From: Pyrinomonadaceae bacterium
GTDB taxonomy: Bacteria; Acidobacteriota; Blastocatellia; Pyrinomonadales; Pyrinomonadaceae
Assembly (NCBI GenBank): GCA_018060305.1
Contig: JAGOWF010000086.1
Location: 1-10,249 of the forward strand
DNA length: 10,249 nt
Direction: 5' to 3'
Shown: positions 5,974 through 10,249 of the stretch, in pieces
Numbering within the stretch: position 1 is the stretch's first letter
How the letters are laid out: each line of letters starts with the position of its first letter
Notes under the pieces: generated by a model
The model's input: the letters and a program-made list of their open reading frames with translations, nothing else
Told to the model about the DNA's origin: nothing
Database searches by the model: none
Translations under genes and position numbers: made by a program

Positions 5974-7265
5974 ATCTCGGTGCCGTCGGCTATGATGGCA
6001 TCTTTTGGGACGATGATAATGCGGTCGCGAATAAAGAACGAACGATCCGGCGCGTCGTAATCGATGACGTCGTCGCGGTTGATCAGCTTGACGTTTTCGC
6101 CGATCCGGACGTTCTTGTCGATTATGGCCCGGCGGATGATGGTGTTCGCACCGATACCCATATGCGGCCGGGAAACTGAGAGGTTGTATTCGAGCTCTGA
6201 CATCGATTCCAGAAGATCAGATCCCATTACGACCGAATCCTCGATCTCTACGCCCTTATCGATGCGGCTTCGGAGCCCGATGATCGAGTTTCGCACCTTA
6301 ACGCCGTTCAGGATGCAGCCCTCACAGACCATTGAATTATCAATGTCGCAACCATGCAGCTTTGACGGCGGCAGATATCGGCTGCGGGTGTAGATCGGGG
6401 CAGTGGAGTCAAAAAAGTTGAACTTCGGCAGCGGTGACGCCAGATCGAGATTCGCTTCGTAAAACGCCTTTATCGTTCCGATGTCTTCCCAATAATCTTT
6501 GAAGAGATGTGCCTGGACCGTATATTTGCCGATCGCCGCCGGAATGATCTCACGGCCGAAATCAACCCATGAGACGTCTGCCTCGAGCAGATCGACGAGT
6601 TTTGCATAATTAAAGACGTAGATGCCCATCGAGGCGAGGAACGGCCTGTTGGCCGCATCTTCCGCCTCAAGCCCAAATGCCGTCGTATCGACACGCATTG
6701 CTTCAAGAGCGTCGCCTTTCGGCTTTTCCTTAAACTCGATAAGTCGGCCATCTTCGCCGGTTTTCAATAGGCCGAATTCCTCCGCTTCGTCAGGCCGGCA
6801 CGGAACTACCGAAACGGTCAGGTCCGCACCGGTTGAGAAGTGGCGTTCGAGAAAGGTGCGATAGTCCATCCTGTATAGATGGTCACCGGAGAGTATCAGC
6901 AGCGTATCGACCCGCCAGTCGCGAAGGTGGGGCAGCATCTGGCGGACGGCGTCGGCGGTGCCCTGAAACCACTCTTCGCTGTCGCCGGTCTGTTCCGCGG
7001 CGAGGACCTCAACAAAACCCGTCGAGAAGCTCGAAAAACGGTATGTCCTTGAAATATGGCGGTTTAGCGACGCCGAATTATACTGCGTCAGAACAAATAT
7101 CTGTGTGATCTCGGAATTGATGCAGTTCGACACGGGGACGTCGATCAGCCGATATGTCCCGCCGAGGGGCACGGCTGGTTTTGACCGGTCGCGGGTTAAC
7201 GGAAAAAGCCGCGAGCCCGCTCCTCCACCCAAAATGACCGCAACCACATTGTCGTATCGCCCCAT
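5970..7265 (-). CDS. glgC: Glucose-1-phosphate adenylyltransferase (ADP-glucose pyrophosphorylase)
   Basis: A 431-residue GlgC that makes ADP-glucose and pyrophosphate from ATP and glucose 1-phosphate, the committed step of bacterial glycogen synthesis in the cytoplasm. The nucleotidyltransferase domain has GGGAGSRLFPLT (13-24), K29-P30, WFQGTADAVRQ (99-109), SGDHLYRMDY (126-135, catalytic Asp) and FKEKPKG (178-184). A C-terminal left-handed beta-helix is shown by hexapeptide-like repeats (from about 310). It ends in RDRIIIVPKDAIIADGTEI, reminiscent of cyanobacterial/plant enzymes. Length is normal. The start MGRYDNVV is chosen because the 7 extra residues available upstream (from 7286) are read from the inserted repeat cassette. 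No Shine-Dalgarno site is visible, and the cassette abuts the start codon directly. No other glg gene is in the window. Confidence 0.95.
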   Translation of the reverse strand: MGRYDNVVAVILGGGAGSRLFPLTRDRSKPAVPLGGTYRLIDVPVSNCINSEITQIFVLTQYNSASLNRHISRTYRFSSFSTGFVEVLAAEQTGDSEEWFQGTADAVRQMLPHLRDWRVDTLLILSGDHLYRMDYRTFLERHFSTGADLTVSVVPCRPDEAEEFGLLKTGEDGRLIEFKEKPKGDALEAMRVDTTAFGLEAEDAANRPFLASMGIYVFNYAKLVDLLEADVSWVDFGREIIPAAIGKYTVQAHLFKDYWEDIGTIKAFYEANLDLASPLPKFNFFDSTAPIYTRSRYLPPSKLHGCDIDNSMVCEGCILNGVKVRNSIIGLRSRIDKGVEIEDSVVMGSDLLESMSELEYNLSVSRPHMGIGANTIIRRAIIDKNVRIGENVKLINRDDVIDYDAPDRSFFIRDRIIIVPKDAIIADGTEI

Positions 7266-7277
7266 GTCAACAATTGT

Positions 7278-7293
7278 AGAATGCACAATGCAC
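7278..7293 (+). repeat. Left perfect arm of the cassette inverted repeat
   Basis: AGAATGCACAATGCAC, exactly complementary to 7684-7699, followed by degenerate copies of the same unit to about 7315. The tandem unit is close to TGCACAA/T. Confidence 0.85.
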
Positions 7294-7325
7294 GATGCAC
7301 AATGTAAAATGCACTGTGCTGATAA

Positions 7326-7679
7326 ATGCAGGAGAATCCGCTCAAAACAAAATCGTACGCATTTGCCTTACGGGTTGTGAATCTCTACAAGCATCTAGCC
7401 TCAGAAAGCAAGGAGTTTGTCCTCTCGAAGCAGATACTTCGATCAGGCACCTCGATCGGAGCGAACATAGTTGAAGCGAACCGAGGGCAGTCGAAGGGCG
7501 ATTTTGTTCATAAACTTTCAATTGCCCTGAAAGAGGCGGATGAAACAGAGTATTGGATAAACTTGCTACGCGACGCTGGGTTTATCACGGACGAGCAGGC
7601 AGCTTCTCTCCTCGATGACTGTCTCGAGTTGCAGAAGATGCTGACCTCGTCAATCAAAACGGCAAAAAGACATGCATAA
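7326..7679 (+). CDS. Four-helix-bundle protein, S23/IVS family
   Basis: A 117-residue protein of the four-helix-bundle family first found in 23S rRNA intervening sequences (TIGR02436 type). Diagnostic features are the early AFALRVVNLYKHL helix (12-24) and SKQILRSGTSIGANIVEANRG (about 34-54, where the family has R-S-x-x-S-I-x-x-N-I-x-E). A helix containing ALKEADETEYWINLL (67-81) and a final helix (about 90-113) complete it. The proteins form small oligomeric bundles related to the Avd accessory protein of diversity-generating retroelements; a nucleic-acid-binding role is suspected but unproven. No ribosome site is evident before the ATG. It sits alone inside the inverted-repeat cassette. No reverse transcriptase or 23S rRNA sequence is nearby, so neither an Avd nor an rRNA-insertion role applies here. 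Confidence 0.9.
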   Translation: MQENPLKTKSYAFALRVVNLYKHLASESKEFVLSKQILRSGTSIGANIVEANRGQSKGDFVHKLSIALKEADETEYWINLLRDAGFITDEQAASLLDDCLELQKMLTSSIKTAKRHA

Positions 7680-7683
7680 TATT

Positions 7684-7699
7684 GTGCATTGTGCATTCT
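7684..7699 (-). repeat. Right perfect arm of the cassette inverted repeat
   Basis: Exact complement of 7278-7293, starting 4 bases after the four-helix-bundle stop. A further unit, CTGCACTGTGCATTGAC (7698-7714), runs to within one base of the mtgA start codon. Confidence 0.85.
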
Positions 7700-7715
7700 G
7701 CACTGTGCATTGACT

Positions 7716-8525
7716 ATGTGGTACTGGACCAAAATGCTATTTCTCGTCCTGGCCGGGGCCTTGGGGCTGTGGCTGTTGTATGAGTTGGTGACATTTCCGA
7801 GTATTTCGCGGCTGAGGACCGAGAATCCTACAACCACCTCGATGATCGAATATCGTATTTCTGAGGCGGTTGCCGAGGGCCGCGAGCCGCGAAAATACAT
7901 GATCTGGATGCCCATCGAGCAGATCTCGCCTAATCTGCAGCGGGCAGTTCTCGCGGGCGAGGACGCGAGATTCTTCCAGCACGACGGATTTGACTGGGAC
8001 GCGATCCAAAAGGCATGGGACGAGGCGGTTAAAGAGGGCGAAAAAGAGGCCCGCGAAGAATGCGAGGCCGAGGCGACCAACAAGCAGGAAAAGAAGGACT
8101 GCAAACCGAGCGATGACGACTGGATACCGCCGCTGCCCAGCTTCAAGAGAGGCGCATCGACCATAACTCAGCAACTGGCCAAGAACCTCTTTCTGTCAGA
8201 GGACCGAAATTTTCTGAGAAAGGGCCGAGAGGCCGCCTACACTTACTTTCTCGAACGTGAGCTCTCAAAAAAGCGAATACTCGAGCTATACCTTAATGTG
8301 ATCGAATGGGGCGACGGCATCTACGGTGCTGAGGCCGCATCTCGCAACTATTTTCGCAAAAGCGCCTCCGAACTGACTGCGCAGGACGCCGCTTATCTTG
8401 CAGCGATGATTCCATCGCCTCTGAACGTATTCAACCCGGCCAAAAACAGGAAACGCGTCGTCCGAAGACAACGCGTCATCCTGCGTGGAATGAATTCGAT
8501 CAAACTCGACTACTCGAGCAAGTGA
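7716..8525 (+). CDS. mtgA: Monofunctional peptidoglycan glycosyltransferase
   Basis: A 269-residue GT51 enzyme that polymerises lipid II into glycan strands at the outer face of the inner membrane. One N-terminal membrane helix (about 6-28) anchors it. Motifs appear in order: GEDARFFQHDGFD (81-93, catalytic E82), RGASTITQQLAKNLFLS (145-161), and KKRILELYLNVIEWGDGIYG (185-204, second Glu region) with AASRNYF. No transpeptidase domain follows, so it is the MtgA type rather than a bifunctional PBP. Between motif I and motif II is a highly charged insert (about 100-143) with two Cys (116, 129) and a Pro-rich end, which makes it longer than the roughly 242-residue E. coli protein. The ATG at 7716 is preferred over a TTG at 7689 inside the repeat. 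No Shine-Dalgarno site is visible, and its upstream region is the cassette. Confidence 0.92.
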   Translation: MWYWTKMLFLVLAGALGLWLLYELVTFPSISRLRTENPTTTSMIEYRISEAVAEGREPRKYMIWMPIEQISPNLQRAVLAGEDARFFQHDGFDWDAIQKAWDEAVKEGEKEAREECEAEATNKQEKKDCKPSDDDWIPPLPSFKRGASTITQQLAKNLFLSEDRNFLRKGREAAYTYFLERELSKKRILELYLNVIEWGDGIYGAEAASRNYFRKSASELTAQDAAYLAAMIPSPLNVFNPAKNRKRVVRRQRVILRGMNSIKLDYSSK

Positions 8526-8570
8526 AGGAGTGGAGGAGTAGAGGCCTCTACTCCTCTATTCCTCTCCTTC
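8526..8570. terminator. Palindrome between convergent genes, candidate bidirectional terminator
   Basis: A perfect 24-base palindrome centred between 8544 and 8545 (8533-8556, half-site GAGGAGTAGAGG). Imperfect flanking purine and pyrimidine blocks (GAAGGAG on the left, TCCTTC on the right) can lengthen the stem. It fills the 46-base gap between mtgA and the S46 peptidase. There is no clean T run, so termination is inferred from position and symmetry. The GGAGTAGAG unit may instead mark another short filler repeat. Confidence 0.55.
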
Positions 8571-8571
8571 T

Positions 8572-10249
8572 CTACTTCTTCCTTCCGCCTACCAGCGACA
8601 TTTCATCGACGACCCATTTGGCGCCGCCGAATTTTTCGGTGACAAAGAGGACATAGCGAATATCGACTGATATTGTGCGGTTCTTTTCAGGGTCGTAGTA
8701 AAAATCGTTGCCGAGACCCTCGAAGTTGCCGTCAAAGCAGATACCGACCTGCTCGCCGCGGGCATTGAGTATCGCCGAGCCCGAGTTGCCGCCTATAATG
8801 TCGGTCGATGAGATAAAATTGACCCCGACGCTGTCGCCCGAGCCGTAACGGCCAAAGTCATGTGAATTCTGCAGATCTACCAGCTTCGACGGCAGGTCGA
8901 ACGGCTTTTCACCGGTCTCTTTCTCGATCATTCCTTTCATCGTCGTGAATGGCGAGCGATACTCGGCCTCGCGCGGGCTGTATCCTTGAATGTTGCCGTA
9001 TGAGAAACGCATCGTGAAGTTGGCGTCCGGATACGGCGTGTTGCCGCGCATCTCTGCGAGCGCCTGCTGATACAGCAGCCTCAGATGATCGATCTTGGCG
9101 GCAAAGTTTGCGCCGCGAGCGGCTAGTGCGTTCCGCTCATCAACGATTCCGGCAACAAACGGATGAGCGGCCGTAAGAGCGTCCCAACTCATTGAGTAAA
9201 GCGCGAGAATGTGCTCCGGCGAGGCAAGTGGGCCTTGTGCGACTTCGTTCGCAAAAGCCGCCTCGGCATCGCGACGAGCCTTACCCTTCAGATTATTGAA
9301 CTTCTTATCCGCAGCCTCGAATCGAACGCCCGCGGGCAAATCGTCGAAGGCCTTAAAAAAGAACTTGAGCATCGCGCTCTCCTGCGCGGGCTCGCGCCCC
9401 TCAAGGGCCTTTGTGATGTCCGCGAGTTTGGCAGCCCGCTGGGCCTGCGTGAGGGTTCGCCCGGCTTTTACGGTTGCGGCCGCCGCCACGATCTGGCCGA
9501 GAACGGCCATTGAATTCGGATCAGGAAATCTGCGAATTATAACGTCGCGGAGCTGGGTTGCATTGGTCTCTTCCGACAGGGCTTTCAGGTCGCCCAGCAC
9601 GTTTCCGTATTTTTGCTGCCGCGCCGGATCGGCCGCGATCCACGCGGCCATTCGGGCCTCGTCGGCCTGCCTCTTTTCAACAACGTGGGCTCGTCGCAGC
9701 CGCAAATGGCCGCCGCCGAAAACCTTTCTCGAGTTATCAAAATTTGCGATGTCCGACTGGAATGCTATGCGTTTCTGCTCGTCATTCGCGCCAATGGCGT
9801 TGAGACTGTCGCTCAAGGCCTGGAGCCATTTTTCGAGAAAAGGGAAGTTCGCATCGCGGGCGTATTCGATCGACCAACTCTCACGATATCGCGTCGTGCC
9901 GCCGGGAAAGCCGAGCACGAATACGAAATCACCGTCCTTCAGGCCGCCGATATTGGCCTTTAGGAACCTTTTCGGTTTGAAGGGCACATTATTCGGCGAA
10001 TATTCCGCCGCCGAACCATCGGGGGCGACATAGGCACGCAGGAATGTAAAGTCACCGGTGTGGCGTGTCCATTCAAAATTATCGGGATCGCCGCCAAAAA
10101 CGCCAATGTTGCGCGGCGGGGCGTAAACCACGCGGATATCTTTGACGTCCGTCGTTTGGTATAGGTAGTAATAGTAGCCGTTGTTGAGCATCTGGATCGT
10201 GATCGTCGAGCCCGGATGCGCGGCCTTTTCGGCGGCAGTCAGGTCGTCA
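8572..10249 (-). CDS. S46 family dipeptidyl peptidase, DPP7-like, N-terminus beyond the window
   Basis: About 559 C-terminal residues of an S46 exopeptidase, which removes dipeptides from peptide N-termini in the periplasm. The frame is open to the right edge and reads DDLTAAEKAAHPGS upstream of an internal Met at 10191, so that Met is not the start. Family members are about 700 residues, so roughly 150 N-terminal residues, with the signal peptide and catalytic His, are missing. Visible landmarks are DNFEWTRHTGDFTFLRAY (catalytic Asp region), PGGTTRYRESW, and GGNSGSAILN with the nucleophile Ser codon at 8784-8782. The residue 18 positions after this Ser is Gly (codon 8730-8728, in FDGNFEG). 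DPP7 has Gly at this position and accepts hydrophobic P1 residues, whereas DPP11 has Arg and prefers Asp/Glu; this points to a DPP7-like preference. It converges on mtgA with no functional tie apparent. Confidence 0.93.
   Translation of the reverse strand, partial: DDLTAAEKAAHPGSTITIQMLNNGYYYYLYQTTDVKDIRVVYAPPRNIGVFGGDPDNFEWTRHTGDFTFLRAYVAPDGSAAEYSPNNVPFKPKRFLKANIGGLKDGDFVFVLGFPGGTTRYRESWSIEYARDANFPFLEKWLQALSDSLNAIGANDEQKRIAFQSDIANFDNSRKVFGGGHLRLRRAHVVEKRQADEARMAAWIAADPARQQKYGNVLGDLKALSEETNATQLRDVIIRRFPDPNSMAVLGQIVAAAATVKAGRTLTQAQRAAKLADITKALEGREPAQESAMLKFFFKAFDDLPAGVRFEAADKKFNNLKGKARRDAEAAFANEVAQGPLASPEHILALYSMSWDALTAAHPFVAGIVDERNALAARGANFAAKIDHLRLLYQQALAEMRGNTPYPDANFTMRFSYGNIQGYSPREAEYRSPFTTMKGMIEKETGEKPFDLPSKLVDLQNSHDFGRYGSGDSVGVNFISSTDIIGGNSGSAILNARGEQVGICFDGNFEGLGNDFYYDPEKNRTISVDIRYVLFVTEKFGGAKWVVDEMSLVGGRKK

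Larger units (their letters stand above)
7266..7714. mobile_element. IVS-like cassette: inverted repeats around a four-helix-bundle gene
   Basis: The entire gap between the divergent glgC and mtgA starts. The arms contain a perfect 16-base inverted repeat, AGAATGCACAATGCAC (7278-7293) and its complement (7684-7699). Further TGCACAAT-like units lie inside (7294-7315) and outside (7700-7711), and the outermost GTCAA (7266-7270) matches TTGAC (7710-7714). The only gene inside is the four-helix-bundle protein. The arrangement recalls the intervening sequences of some 23S rRNA genes, where a related gene sits in the loop of a long stem. That it is mobile is inferred from this structure; no transposase is present. 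Confidence 0.6.

Noticed and set aside
7281..7315. TGCACAAT tandem units as a CRISPR or iteron array
   Set aside because: Units are only about 8-10 bases, degenerate, without spacers, and paired with inverted units on the far side of one gene; no replication or cas gene is nearby.
7326..7679. Avd accessory protein of a diversity-generating retroelement
   Set aside because: Same fold family, but no reverse transcriptase, template repeat or variable target gene is present in the window.
7689..7715. TTG start for mtgA inside the repeat
   Set aside because: The nine residues it would add (MCILHCALT) are just the translation of the repeat unit; the ATG at 7716 leads straight into the membrane anchor.
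9209..10033. Long open frame of 274 codons on the plus strand
   Set aside because: It is antisense to the S46 peptidase, has a Ser/Arg/Ala-rich composition typical of a GC-rich shadow frame, and shows no recognisable motif.

Overview
The window looks like a chromosomal segment of an acidobacterium, probably in or near the Blastocatellia/Pyrinomonadaceae. The strongest clue is a tandem pair of secreted von Willebrand factor A (VWA) proteins of the type catalogued as the 'VWFA-related Acidobacterial domain'. An S46 dipeptidyl peptidase, a cyanobacterium-like GlgC, a single-gene REP/RAYT element and a solo four-helix-bundle gene fit the same origin. The assignment is inference from protein character; no rRNA or other marker gene is present.

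Layout. Positions 1-151 (minus) hold the N-terminus of a GT39/ArnT-like membrane glycosyltransferase that runs off the left edge. It is divergent from a Gfo/Idh/MocA NAD-dependent sugar dehydrogenase (198-1208, plus) that resembles the GnnA-like enzymes of lipid A synthesis. Next comes a 672-bp REP-RAYT element (1174-1845): two REP hairpins in inverted orientation around a REP-associated tyrosine transposase gene that is split by a one-base frameshift. A small unidentified helical protein (1843-2283, minus) follows, divergent from a beta-lactamase-fold serine hydrolase (2355-3488, plus). Two paralogous secreted VWA proteins (3566-4759 and 4822-5973, plus) meet glgC (5970-7265, minus) head-on with a 4-base overlap.

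The glgC and mtgA start codons face away from each other across a 449-bp cassette (7266-7714). It consists of inverted repeats built from TGCACAAT-like units around one four-helix-bundle (S23/IVS-type) gene, and it fills the whole space between the two start codons. mtgA (7716-8525, plus) encodes a monofunctional peptidoglycan glycosyltransferase with an unusual charged insert. It converges, across a perfect 24-base palindrome, on an S46 dipeptidyl peptidase (8572-10249, minus) whose N-terminus lies beyond the right edge.

The host genes are mostly envelope or housekeeping functions: outer-membrane lipid/glycan modification, peptidoglycan polymerisation, glycogen precursor synthesis, periplasmic or secreted peptidase and VWA proteins. 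They do not form one pathway or operon. The most interesting material is between the genes: a REP/RAYT unit whose repeat supplies the C-terminus or stop codon of both neighbours, an IVS-like four-helix-bundle cassette that has replaced a divergent promoter region, and further short inverted repeats at two other gene boundaries. No stretch longer than 300 bases lacks a gene, and I saw no tRNA, rRNA or CRISPR array.
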